A stretch of 64,000 bases of DNA from Actinobacteria bacterium OK074 (lineage in GTDB: Bacteria > Actinomycetota > Actinomycetes > Streptomycetales > Streptomycetaceae): contig LJCV01000022.1 in assembly GCA_001298575.1 (NCBI GenBank), forward strand, positions 29,720 through 93,719. Direction: 5' to 3'. The notes beneath the pieces were generated by a model. It saw nothing but the letters and a program-made list of their open reading frames with translations, was not told the DNA's origin and did no database searches. The position numbers and the translations under genes are program-made. Below, one piece after another: positions 8,769 through 17,328 of the stretch. The stretch's first letter is position 1, and each line of letters starts with the position of its first letter.

Positions 8769-10106
8769 TCAGTTGCCGGACACCAGTCCGGAGCCGTCCT
8801 GGGTGCCGGAGCCGTCCTCGGTACCGGTCCCGGACTGGTCGCCCGTGCCGGACTGGTCGCCGGTCGCGTCGGCCCCGCCCGCCGCGTCGGTGGCGCCGGC
8901 CGACGGATCGACGGCACTGGCCGACGGATCCACGGCCCCGGTGTCGTCGCCGCCCGCCGCGGCGCCGTCGCCGAGCGTGGCGCCGGTGGCCGTGAGCGCG
9001 GCGGTGACCGGCTGGAAGAAGGTCTCGCCACCGGCGGTGCAGTCACCGCTGCCGCCCGAGGTGAGGCCGATCGCGCTGCCGTCCTGGGTGAAGAGCGGGC
9101 CGCCGCTGTCGCCGGCCTCGGCGCAGACGTCGGTCTGGATCAGCCCGTTGACGGTGTCGACGCCGCCCGGGTCGGTCTCGCTCTGGAAGTTCACGGTCGC
9201 GTCGAGCCCGGTGACCGTGCCGTCGTGCAGACCGGTGGTGCTGCCCATCCGGAACACCTGGGTGCCGACGGTGGCGTCCGCGGCCGCGTTGATCTGTACG
9301 GTCTGGCCGCCGCCGACGTTGACCTCGCTCGCGGTGACGGTGGTGGGGTCGTTGTACTTGACGAGGGAGAAGTCGCCGTCGCCGGGGAAGGTGGCCTGGT
9401 CGACGGTGGCGATCGGGTCGCCGGTCTCGGAGTCGGACCAGTCGGCTGCCGCGACCCCGCAGTGGCCCGCGGTGAGGAAGGCGGGGGTGCCGTCGCTCGC
9501 GGTGACGTTGAAGCCGAGGGAGCAGCGGACACCGCCGGCGTCGACCTGGGCGAAGATGGCGTCGCCGCCCGCCACGAGGGGCTTCAGCTCGGTCGTGGTC
9601 TTGTTCACGGTGGCCACGCCGTCGCCGAGGCCGTCGACCGTGGAGACGAGCGTGTCCCACTTGCTGCCCGTGACGGTGGGGTCGGCGGTGACCTGGACCT
9701 CGTTGGTCTTCGGGTCGACGGACCAGGCCGTACCGGCGATGGTCGCCTTGGTGCGCAGGGTGGCCGCGACGGCGGTGAGTTCGGCGGTGCTGTTCTGCAC
9801 CGCGTTCGGAATCGCACCGGCCTTTCTGACCTGCGCCATCACCGTGCTGTCGCCGTCCACGACGTTGACCACGACCTGCTTCTTCGTGGAGTCGTAGTAG
9901 GAGCCCGCGACCGCGTCACCAAGCTGGGAGGTGAGCTGCGAGACGAGGCCGCCGGCTGCGTCGGCCTTGACCGTCTTCGGTGTCGCGTCCTGCGCATCCG
10001 TCTGGGACGCATTGGCGTTGGGCAGCAGAAGCGCCGCCGCTCCGAGCGCCGCCACGCTTCCTGCCGCAATCGCGGCCTTGCGCTTGGGTATGCGTTTGTG
10101 ACTCAA
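8769..10106 (-). CDS. secreted S1 (streptogrisin/alpha-lytic type) serine protease with Ser/Gly/Thr-rich C-terminal tail
   Basis: About 445 residues. The TTG at 10106 follows AGGAGG at good distance; longer readings lack that site. A signal peptide covers residues 1-34 (KRIPKRKAAIAAGSVAALG ... NANA). A pro-region of about 150 residues follows (FAQVDAGG is near the junction). The catalytic domain carries His in TAGHC (about residue 215), Asp in GDGDFSLV (about 245) and Ser in GDSGGP (about 334), with Cys pairs around RCSLG/GHC and VCAEAGD/GDC. The last ~65 residues are low-complexity Asp/Gly/Ser/Thr repeats (GDQSGTGDQSGTGTEDGSG), an unusual extension that might act as a wall-spanning or anchoring tail. 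No LPxTG motif is present. Its closeness to two peptide-export loci leaves a role in peptide maturation possible, but this is speculative. Confidence 0.93.
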   Translation of the reverse strand: MSHKRIPKRKAAIAAGSVAALGAAALLLPNANASQTDAQDATPKTVKADAAGGLVSQLTSQLGDAVAGSYYDSTKKQVVVNVVDGDSTVMAQVRKAGAIPNAVQNSTAELTAVAATLRTKATIAGTAWSVDPKTNEVQVTADPTVTGSKWDTLVSTVDGLGDGVATVNKTTTELKPLVAGGDAIFAQVDAGGVRCSLGFNVTASDGTPAFLTAGHCGVAAADWSDSETGDPIATVDQATFPGDGDFSLVKYNDPTTVTASEVNVGGGQTVQINAAADATVGTQVFRMGSTTGLHDGTVTGLDATVNFQSETDPGGVDTVNGLIQTDVCAEAGDSGGPLFTQDGSAIGLTSGGSGDCTAGGETFFQPVTAALTATGATLGDGAAAGGDDTGAVDPSASAVDPSAGATDAAGGADATGDQSGTGDQSGTGTEDGSGTQDGSGLVSGN

Positions 10107-10832
10107 CTCTTGACCTCCTGGGGACGGGGACCTGTGCCGCCGTCCGGCAGCGGAACTTCTGAAACCTGGGCGCCTGGATGCCTGTTGATACGCAGGTGTC
10201 ATCTGGGGTGTTCAACTACCGTGCCGAACAGCCGGATTGACGTGCACGAAAGCAGGGGATACCTGGCATACGACCCCAACGACCCTGCCCCGCCCGGCCA
10301 TTGACCGCATGCGAAGAGGCCGGGCACGCCTTTTCGGGGGCACGGGTACACCCCCCGGGCGCGGTCGACGTTCCGCTGTCGTCCGGTGACCGACCGCTCC
10401 CGGCACCGAGCGGAATGTCCCCTTCAGCAAATCTGCACATCGAATACGCGAGCAGGTCACCGCGCGCGGGGCTTCTGCACAGTCGCCACGCACATGCCAA
10501 GTCATTGCGGGGGGACTGTCCGATTCGCGTTTCGGAGCGCAAGACAGCCGCGTGCGCGGACTTCGCCCGGCGTGTGAAGAACTTGCCCCCGAGGCGTGCG
10601 CGCACCTGCACGCCCGACCCCCGCACGAACATCAATTGCCCTGGTGACAGCGGTGGTTGATTGGAAGCACGCCGTCGGACCGTGCTTTGATCCGTCGCAC
10701 CGCGGGAGCCGCTCAGCAGGGTTCCCGGGTCACGGGAGGCCCTGGCGCCCACAGCCCAGACCTGCCGTGCATCCCCCAAGGGGGTCCGCTCTCCCCCTTG
10801 TTCCGCAATCCAGTACGAAGGGATGTTCTGAC
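10107..10832. promoter_or_regulatory. 726-bp divergent intergenic region (protease / NHLM peptide)
   Basis: No gene is supported. It contains the promoters for the protease (minus) and the precursor peptide (plus). An inverted repeat AAGCACG-N9-CGTGCTT lies at 10665-10687, about 145 bp before the peptide start, and is a candidate operator. Directly before the peptide ribosome site, CAAGGGGG (10777-10784) can pair with CCCCCTTG (10793-10800), or its G run can pair with CCCCC at 10773-10777. These two structures exclude each other and lie about 15 nt upstream of GAAGGGA, so they could affect mRNA stability or translation. Confidence 0.45.
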
Positions 10833-11051
10833 ATGAACTCCACCCCCCAGGTTGAGACCGCCGAGATCTCGGACGCCGACCTCGACGCTGTCTCCGGTGG
10901 TCTGTCGATCAACGCCGTCAACACCGTCACCGACCTGGTGAACGGCGTTGCCCCGGGCGTGCTCCCCACCGTCACCGGTGCCCTGGGCACCGTCGAGGGC
11001 ATCACCGGTCTGCACACCGCCCCGGTCACCGACCTGGTCGCCGGTCTCTGA
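10833..11051 (+). CDS. double-glycine-leader peptide precursor of an NHLM-type export system, 72 aa
   Basis: The leader is residues 1-23: MNSTPQVETAEISDADLDAV, then SGG. It has the acidic ISDADLDAVSGG ending typical of leaders cut by C39 peptidases. The predicted core is 49 residues, begins LSINAVNTVTDLV and ends VTDLVAGL. It has no Cys, Lys or Arg, one His, and is rich in Val, Thr, Gly and Leu. VTDLVNG and VTDLVAG form an imperfect internal repeat. Ser/Thr are present but there is no Cys for lanthionine rings and no LanM, YcaO or other tailoring gene nearby, so the product may be an unmodified bacteriocin or a surface-active peptide. GAAGGGA lies 9 nt before the ATG. Confidence 0.85.
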   Translation: MNSTPQVETAEISDADLDAVSGGLSINAVNTVTDLVNGVAPGVLPTVTGALGTVEGITGLHTAPVTDLVAGL

Positions 11052-11134
11052 TCCACCCCCGGCTTCTCGGGCCGGTCGATGACCGCGCCGGTCGGCCAGG
11101 CCGGCGGTCGCCGACCGGGCCCGTGTGATCCGCC

Positions 11135-11166
11135 GAGTCCCGGAACCGTCCCCGGTTCCGGGACTC
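11135..11166 (+). terminator. strong hairpin between peptide precursor and exporter genes
   Basis: A perfect 13-bp stem (11135-11147 with 11154-11166) with a 6-nt loop, without a T tract, between the precursor stop and the HlyD-like start. Its placement mirrors the hairpin between ramS and ramA, suggesting the same device for making much more precursor than exporter. Confidence 0.75.
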
Positions 11167-11219
11167 TCGGGCGCCGTCATTCTTCCGCCTCGTGCGCTTC
11201 GACCGGTGAGGGAAGTTCC

Positions 11220-12026
11220 GTGCAGTTCCGCCAACAGGCCCTCGCCAAGCTGCAGTCGCCCGAAGAACTCGACCTGCCGGTGCGCTTCGCCCGGCCGCAG
11301 GGCTGGCTCGCGCTGTCCGTGACGGTGGTGGTGATGGCGGCCGCCTCCGTGTGGGCCATGACCGGTTCGGTCTCCTCGACGGTCTCCGCGTCCGCCATCC
11401 TCACGCACGCGGAGGGCAGTTACGTGCTGCAGAGCCCGGTCGCGGGCCAGGTGACCGCGGTCCTCGCCCAGGAGGGCGAACGGCTCGCCGCGGGCTCCCC
11501 CGTGCTGAAGGTCCGTACGGCCGACGGCGACACCTATGTCCGCGCGGTCTCCGCGGGCCGCCTCACCGAACTCGCCACCACCATCGGGCAGATCATCTCC
11601 ACCGGCGCCAATGTCGCGGCCGTCGAGAACGTCGCCCGCGCGAGCGATCCGCTGTACGCGACGGTGTACGTCCCGGCACAGAACGCGTCGTCCATCCCCG
11701 CGGACGCGGCCGTCGACCTCACCGTGCAGACCGCCCCGGCCCAGCAGTACGGGGTGCTGCGCGGCCGGGTGAAGTCGGTCGGCCGGGCCGCGCAGACCGA
11801 GGCGCAGATCTCCGCGTTCCTCGGCGACAGCCAGCTCGGCGAGCAGTTCACCAAGGACGGCCGCCCGGTGGCCGTCCTGGTGAGCCTGGACCGGTCGTCC
11901 GGCACGGAGAGCGGCTACACGTGGTCCTCCGCGGACGGGCCGCCGTACAAGCTGACCTCCATGACGCTGGCCACGGCTTCGATCCGGCTGGCCGACCAGC
12001 GCCCCGTCGACTGGCTGCTGCCGTGA
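11220..12026 (+). CDS. HlyD-family membrane fusion/adaptor protein of NHLM peptide export
   Basis: 268 residues from a GTG preceded by GAGGGA. A cytoplasmic N-terminus is followed by a single membrane helix at about residues 28-47 (GWLALSVTVVVMAAASVWAM), then a lipoyl-like hairpin (SYVLQSPVAGQVTAVLAQEG ... GSPVLKV) and a beta-barrel region. The layout matches the secretion protein of NHLM (nitrile-hydratase-leader microcin) systems, which joins a peptidase-ABC exporter to the outside. The stop overlaps the next start (GTGA), so this gene and the exporter are translationally coupled. Confidence 0.85.
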   Translation: MQFRQQALAKLQSPEELDLPVRFARPQGWLALSVTVVVMAAASVWAMTGSVSSTVSASAILTHAEGSYVLQSPVAGQVTAVLAQEGERLAAGSPVLKVRTADGDTYVRAVSAGRLTELATTIGQIISTGANVAAVENVARASDPLYATVYVPAQNASSIPADAAVDLTVQTAPAQQYGVLRGRVKSVGRAAQTEAQISAFLGDSQLGEQFTKDGRPVAVLVSLDRSSGTESGYTWSSADGPPYKLTSMTLATASIRLADQRPVDWLLP

Positions 12027-14245
12027 GCGCCGCGCCACAGGCCCGGAGCAGGCGGCGCGGTTCCCCGCCCAAGCGGCCCGTCCCCAAGGCGAACGGCCGG
12101 CCGGTGCGCACGCCCACCGTGCTCCAGATGGAGGCCGTGGAGTGCGGCGCCGCCTCCCTGGCCATGGTGCTCGGCCACTACGGCCGGCACGTGCCGCTGG
12201 AGGAGCTGCGCATCGCCTGCGGTGTCTCCCGCGACGGCTCCCGGGCCAGCAACCTCCTGAAGGCGGCCCGCGGTTACGGCCTCACCGCCAAGGGCATGCA
12301 GATGGACACCGCCGCCCTCGCCGAGGTGCGCACGCCCGCGATCCTGTTCTGGGAGTTCAACCACTACGTCGTCTACGACGGCATGGGGCGCCGCTTCGGC
12401 CGGCGCGGCGTGTACATCAACGACCCGGGCAAGGGCCGCCGGTTCGTGCCGATGGAGGACTTCGACTCCAGCTTCACCGGGGTCGTCCTGGTCATGGAGC
12501 CCGGTGACGGCTTCGAGCGCGGCGGCCGCAGGCCCGGTGTACTGGGCGCCGTGCCGGCCCGGCTGCGCGGCACTTCGGGCACCCTGCCCGCGGCGGTCCT
12601 CGCCAGCCTGCTGCTGGTCGCGGTGGGCGCGGCGATGCCCGCGCTCAGCCGCACCTACATCGACATGTTCCTGATCGGCGGCCAGACCTCGCTGCTGGGC
12701 GTGCTGTTCGCCTCGATGGGCACCTGCGTGGCGCTCACCGTCGTGCTGACCTGGCTCCAGCAGGCCAACCTGCACCACGGCCGGATCATCTCCTCCACCC
12801 TCTCCAGCGCCCGCTTCCTGCGCCATCTGCTGCGCCTGCCGGTCACGTTCTTCGCCCAGCGCAGCCCGGCCGACCTGGTGCAGCGCCTCCAGTCCAACGA
12901 CGCGGTCGCCGAGACCCTGGCCCGCGACCTGGCCGCGGCGGGCGTGGACGCCATCGTCGTCGTCCTGTACGCCGTCCTGCTCTACACCTACGATCCCCAA
13001 CTCACCTTCCTGGGCATCGGCGTGGCCCTGCTGAACGTGGTGGCGATGCGTGTGGTGGTACGGCTGCGGGCCACCCGCACGGCCAAACTGCGGGCCGACA
13101 GTGCCCGGTTGACCAACACCTCTTACACCGGGCTCCAGTTGATCGAGACGATGAAGGCGACCGGCGGCGAGGACGGCTACTTCCGCAAGTGGGCCGGGCA
13201 GCACGCCACCACGCTGGAGGAACAGCAGCGGCTCGGGGTGCCGGGGGCCTGGCTGGGCGTGGTCGCGCCGACGCTGGCCACGCTCAACAGCGCGCTGATC
13301 CTGTGGATCGGCGGGCTGCGCGCGGTCGAGGGGCACATTTCGGTGGGGCTGCTGGTGGCCTTCCAGGCCCTGGTCACCCGGTTCACCGCGCCGCTGACCC
13401 GGCTCAACGGCGTGGCGGGCCGCATCCAGGACTTCGCGGCCGACGTGGCCCGCCTCAAGGACGTGGAGAACTTCCGCGCCGACCCCCTCTACTCCCGTTC
13501 CGGCGGCGGGGATTCGACCCGGCGGCTGCAGGGCCACGTCGAGCTGGAGAACATCTCGTTCGGCTACAGCCCGCTCGACAAACCGCTGCTGTCCGGCTTC
13601 GACCTGACGGTCGGCCCAGGACAGCAGGTGGCGCTGGTGGGCGGCTCGGGCAGCGGCAAGTCCACGGTGTCCCGGCTGATTTCGGGCCTGTACACGCCGT
13701 GGGAGGGCGTCATCCGTATCGACGGGCAGCGCCTGGACGACATTCCGCGCGGCGCGCTGGCGGCCTCGGTGTCCTTCGTGGACCAGGAGGTCTTCCTCTT
13801 CGAGGGCACGGTCCGCGACAACGTGGCGCTGTGGGACCCCTCCATCACCGAGGACGCCGTCGTCGCGGCGCTCAAGGACGCGGCCCTGTACGACGTGGTG
13901 GTGCGCCGCCCCGGCGGCATCCACAGCCGGGTCGACCAGGACGGCCGCAACTTCTCCGGCGGCCAGCGCCAACGCCTGGAGATCGCCCGGGCGTTGGTGC
14001 GGGCGCCGAGCATCCTGGTGCTCGACGAGGTCACCAGCGCGCTGGACGCGGAGACCGAGCAGACCGTGATGGACAACCTGCGCCGCCGCGGCTGCGCCTG
14101 CGTGGTGATCGCGCACCGGCTCAGCACCGTGCGCGACAGCGACGAGATCGTCGTGCTCCAGCACGGCACGATCGTGGAACGGGGGCGGCACGACGCCCTG
14201 GTGGCGGCCGGCGGCGCCTATGCCGACCTGGTCAGGGAGCGGTGA
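12023..14245 (+). CDS. NHLM-type peptidase C39/ABC exporter
   Basis: 740 residues in the order C39 cysteine peptidase, membrane domain, ATPase. The peptidase has the catalytic Cys at residue 41 in MEAVECGAASLAMVLGHYG, His at 114 in FNHYVVYDG and Asp at 134 in INDPGKG. It should cut the double-glycine leader of the peptide encoded at 10833. Six hydrophobic membrane segments follow (about 190-470). The ATPase has Walker A GGSGSGKST, signature FSGGQRQRLEIARAL, Walker B ILVLDEVTSALD and H-loop VIAHRLST. All catalytic positions are intact. GTG at 12023 lies in the stop of the adaptor gene. Confidence 0.93.
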   Translation: MSAAPQARSRRRGSPPKRPVPKANGRPVRTPTVLQMEAVECGAASLAMVLGHYGRHVPLEELRIACGVSRDGSRASNLLKAARGYGLTAKGMQMDTAALAEVRTPAILFWEFNHYVVYDGMGRRFGRRGVYINDPGKGRRFVPMEDFDSSFTGVVLVMEPGDGFERGGRRPGVLGAVPARLRGTSGTLPAAVLASLLLVAVGAAMPALSRTYIDMFLIGGQTSLLGVLFASMGTCVALTVVLTWLQQANLHHGRIISSTLSSARFLRHLLRLPVTFFAQRSPADLVQRLQSNDAVAETLARDLAAAGVDAIVVVLYAVLLYTYDPQLTFLGIGVALLNVVAMRVVVRLRATRTAKLRADSARLTNTSYTGLQLIETMKATGGEDGYFRKWAGQHATTLEEQQRLGVPGAWLGVVAPTLATLNSALILWIGGLRAVEGHISVGLLVAFQALVTRFTAPLTRLNGVAGRIQDFAADVARLKDVENFRADPLYSRSGGGDSTRRLQGHVELENISFGYSPLDKPLLSGFDLTVGPGQQVALVGGSGSGKSTVSRLISGLYTPWEGVIRIDGQRLDDIPRGALAASVSFVDQEVFLFEGTVRDNVALWDPSITEDAVVAALKDAALYDVVVRRPGGIHSRVDQDGRNFSGGQRQRLEIARALVRAPSILVLDEVTSALDAETEQTVMDNLRRRGCACVVIAHRLSTVRDSDEIVVLQHGTIVERGRHDALVAAGGAYADLVRER

Positions 14246-14246
14246 G

Positions 14247-17063
14247 ATGACGGCAGTCGACGAGGGCGACCTGGTCCTCACCGCGCTCGGGCAGATGGGC
14301 ACGCCGATCGCCTGCGCGGGCCTGGGCCGCCTCGACCTGGAGGGCCCGCAAGTGCTGTGGCTGGTCGCGGCCGGGGCGCTCGACCTGTACGCGGTGGACG
14401 CCGAACTCCAGGGCCACTGGCACCACTTGGGCCGTCTGGAGGCGGGCTCGCTGCTGCTGGGCCCGGTCGCGGGACCCCAGCACACCCTGGTGGCCCGCCC
14501 GGCGCGGGACTGCGTGGTGCGCCGCATCGCCCTGCGCGAGCTGTACCAGTCGCCGCAGACGCAGACCTGGTCGTACGACGAGTACGGCAACCCCCAGTAC
14601 GTGCCCCCGAGTTCGAGCCCCCTGGAACACGCGCTCGCGCTGGGCGTCGGCCGCGGTCTGACCGTCCTCTTCCAGGCCCCCGTGGCCGGCGAACAGGCCG
14701 CCGCCCCCACCGACGACGACGTCTTCTGGATGCAGGTCCCGCCCGGCAGTGTGCAGTACGGCTCCCTGTACGGCCAGGACGCGGCGGCCGACCTGCTGAT
14801 GGACCCCGGGGTCTGGCAGGGCATGGTCGACCAGCAGTACCGGCTGCTGGCCACCCTCGACCGGTGGATCGAGCAGCTGGAGCGCAGCCACGAGACCCGT
14901 ACGGCCGCGGGCATCAGGGCGGGCGAGGCGGTGCGCGCGCAGGCGGACCGGACGCTGCTCGCCGCCATCGGCAAGCGCTCGGCGCGGAGCACGACCGCCG
15001 CGGACGCGGACGCCACCTACGCGGCCTGCAAGCTGGTCGCGGGGGCCGCCGGGATCACGCTGGCCGACCCGGGCCGGGCGGGCACCGAGAGCGACCGGCT
15101 CGACCCGGTGGAACGCGTCGCGCTCGCCTCCCGGGTGCGCACCCGGGCCGTGCGCCTCGACGGCCGCTGGTGGCGGGAGGACGTCGGCCCGCTGATCGGG
15201 CACCGGGCGCTGTCCGGCGCACCGGTGGCGCTGCTGTGGCGGCGGGGCGGCTACGTCGCCGTCCAGCCGTCGTCGGGGCGGGAGACACCGGTCGAGAAGG
15301 CCAACGCGGCCGAGTTCGAGCCGCGGGCCGTGATGTTCTACCGGCCGCTGCCCGACCGGGAGTTGAGCCCGCTGCGGCTGTTGCGGTTCTGCATGCGCGG
15401 CACCGGGAGCGACATCACGAACCTGCTGCTGGCCTCGCTGGTGACCATCGCGATCGGGGCGCTCGTGCCGATCGGCACCGGCAAGGTGCTCGGCGAGTAC
15501 GTGCCGAAGGCGCAGACCGGGCCGATCGCGCAGATCTGTGTCGCGGTCGTGGTCAGCAGCGTGGTGGCGGCGGCGTTCATGCTGTTGCAGAACATGACCA
15601 TCCTGCGGCTGGAGGGCCGCATCGAGGCGACCCTCCAACCGGCCGTCTGGGACCGGCTGTTGCGGCTGCCGACGGCGTTCTTCACCGAACGCTCGACCGG
15701 CGAACTCGCCAGTGCCGCCATGGGAGTCAGCGCGATCCGGCGGCTGCTGGCGGGACTTGGGCCCACCGTCGCGCAGTCGCTCACGGTCGGTGCGATGAAC
15801 CTGGGCATCCTGCTGTGGTACAGCGTGCCGATGGCGCTGGCCGCGATCGGTCTGCTGGTGGTGATCGCCGCCGTGTTCCTGGGACTGGGGCTGTGGCAGG
15901 TGCGCTGGCAGCGCCGGCTGACCAAGCTCTCCAACAAGCTGAACAACCAGGCGTTCCAGACCCTGCGCGGCCTGCCGAAGCTGCGGGTCGCGGCGGCGGA
16001 AAACTACGCGTACGCCGCCTGGGCGGGCGAGTTCGCGCGCAGCCGGGAACTCCAGCAGCGGGTGGGCCGGATCAGGAACCTGACGACGGTGCTCGGTTCG
16101 GTGTACCTGCCGGTCTGCACCCTGCTGATGTTCATGCTGCTCGCGGGCCCGGCCAGGGGGATCCTGTCGGCGGCCGACTTCCTCACCTTCAACACCTCGG
16201 TGACCATGGTCCTCACCTCGGTCACCCAGCTGACCGGCTCGCTGGTGTCGGCGGTGGCCGCGCTGCCGATGTTCGAGGAGATCCGCCCGGTCCTGGAGGC
16301 GGCCCCGGAGGTCCGCTCGGGCAGCACCCGCCCCGGCGTCCTCTCCGGCGCGATCGAGGCCCGGCGGCTGTCCTTCCGGTACGCCGCCGACGGCCCGCTG
16401 GTCCTGGACGACGTCTCCTTCGCCGTCCAACCGGGCGAGTTCGTGGCGATCGTCGGCCCGAGCGGCTGCGGCAAGTCGACGCTGCTGCGCCTGCTGATCG
16501 GCTTCGACCCACCGGTCTCGGGCAGCGTCCTGTACGACGGCCAGGACCTGGCCGCGCTCGACCAGTCCGCCGTACGACGCCAGTGCGGGGTGGTGCTCCA
16601 GCACGCGCAGCCGTTCACCGGTTCGATCCTGGACGTCATCTGCGGCACCGAACCGTGCACGCCGGAGGAGGCGATGGCGGCGGCCGAACTGGCGGGCCTC
16701 GCCGAGGACATCAAGCGGATGCCGATGGGCCTGCACACCATGGTCCAGGGCAGCGGCGCGATCTCGGGCGGCCAGCGGCAGCGGCTGATGATCGCGCAGG
16801 CCCTGATCCGGCGGCCCCGCATCCTCTTCTTCGACGAGGCGACCAGCGCCCTCGACAACGACACGCAGCGCACGGTCATCGAGAGCACCCGCAAGCTCAA
16901 CGCCACCCGCATCGTGATCGCGCACCGGCTGTCCACCGTCCTGGACGCGGACCGGGTGATCGTGATGGAGGACGGCAAGGTCGCCCAGCAGGGCCCGCCC
17001 GCGCAACTCCTCGCGGACACGGGCGGACGGCTGCACGAGTTGGTGCGACGGCAGCTGGCGTGA
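14247..17063 (+). CDS. NHLM-type ABC transporter with N-terminal regulatory-like domain
   Basis: 938 residues, one base after the upstream stop. The N-terminal ~370 residues are not peptidase-like. They include a cyclic-nucleotide-binding-like beta-roll (DLYAVDAELQGHWHHLGRLE, GSLLLGPVAGPQHTLVA) and a helical region, as in the second ABC protein of NHLM systems. Membrane segments span about 385-640. The ATPase carries Walker A GPSGCGKST, signature ISGGQRQRLMIAQAL, Walker B ILFFDEATSALD and H-loop VIAHRLSTV. In NHLM clusters this protein accompanies the peptidase exporter, probably as a partner or second transport step. Confidence 0.9.
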   Translation: MTAVDEGDLVLTALGQMGTPIACAGLGRLDLEGPQVLWLVAAGALDLYAVDAELQGHWHHLGRLEAGSLLLGPVAGPQHTLVARPARDCVVRRIALRELYQSPQTQTWSYDEYGNPQYVPPSSSPLEHALALGVGRGLTVLFQAPVAGEQAAAPTDDDVFWMQVPPGSVQYGSLYGQDAAADLLMDPGVWQGMVDQQYRLLATLDRWIEQLERSHETRTAAGIRAGEAVRAQADRTLLAAIGKRSARSTTAADADATYAACKLVAGAAGITLADPGRAGTESDRLDPVERVALASRVRTRAVRLDGRWWREDVGPLIGHRALSGAPVALLWRRGGYVAVQPSSGRETPVEKANAAEFEPRAVMFYRPLPDRELSPLRLLRFCMRGTGSDITNLLLASLVTIAIGALVPIGTGKVLGEYVPKAQTGPIAQICVAVVVSSVVAAAFMLLQNMTILRLEGRIEATLQPAVWDRLLRLPTAFFTERSTGELASAAMGVSAIRRLLAGLGPTVAQSLTVGAMNLGILLWYSVPMALAAIGLLVVIAAVFLGLGLWQVRWQRRLTKLSNKLNNQAFQTLRGLPKLRVAAAENYAYAAWAGEFARSRELQQRVGRIRNLTTVLGSVYLPVCTLLMFMLLAGPARGILSAADFLTFNTSVTMVLTSVTQLTGSLVSAVAALPMFEEIRPVLEAAPEVRSGSTRPGVLSGAIEARRLSFRYAADGPLVLDDVSFAVQPGEFVAIVGPSGCGKSTLLRLLIGFDPPVSGSVLYDGQDLAALDQSAVRRQCGVVLQHAQPFTGSILDVICGTEPCTPEEAMAAAELAGLAEDIKRMPMGLHTMVQGSGAISGGQRQRLMIAQALIRRPRILFFDEATSALDNDTQRTVIESTRKLNATRIVIAHRLSTVLDADRVIVMEDGKVAQQGPPAQLLADTGGRLHELVRRQLA

Positions 17064-17080
17064 CGGCCCTGGTTTCACGG

Positions 17081-17125
17081 CGGTTGGTTTTGCCGCGGTT
17101 GGTTTTGCCGCGGTTGGTTTTACGG
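17081..17125. repeat. three tandem 15-bp repeats
   Basis: Three adjacent copies of CGGTTGGTTTTGCCG, the last ending TTTACGG instead. They begin 18 bp after the stop of the second NHLM ABC gene. The repeat is T-rich on the plus strand against a very GC-rich background. No known element is recognised. Confidence 0.8.
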
Positions 17126-17231
17126 CGAGTGCCGTGATCGTGGCTCCGTGCGACCCGCGATCGGGGTGTGACGGCCGTCGTTTCGTGACGGCGGTTCCGG
17201 GCGCCCCGCCGGGGAGACGAGCCTCACTCAG

Positions 17232-17290
17232 CGAAACTTTGCCGTTTCGATCGCGGGGGTCTAGTCTCTTGCTGTACGAAACAGTTTCGT
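17232..17290 (+). promoter_or_regulatory. promoter with two CGAAAC/GTTTCG operator-like palindromes
   Basis: A -35-like TTGCCG (17239-17244) and -10-like TAGTCT (17262-17267) are 17 bp apart. An inverted repeat CGAAAC-N6-GTTTCG (17232-17249) covers the -35. A second, ACGAAAC-A-GTTTCGT (17276-17290), lies at the expected transcription start. Such palindromes are typical of TetR-family repressor sites before drug exporters; no TetR gene lies in the window, so the repressor would act in trans. Confidence 0.65.
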
Positions 17291-17328
17291 TTGCATCTCG
17301 CGAACGGCTTCCCTGGAGTGGTTCTGCC

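Noticed and set aside
10212..10779. Small minus-strand genes in the protease/NHLM gap
   Set aside because: The frames lack ribosome sites and codon bias at the third position; nothing recognisable is encoded.
10833..11051. Class II (type A2) lanthipeptide precursor
   Set aside because: The core has no Cys and no LanM gene is nearby, so lanthionine rings cannot form. The exporter set fits an NHLM system instead.
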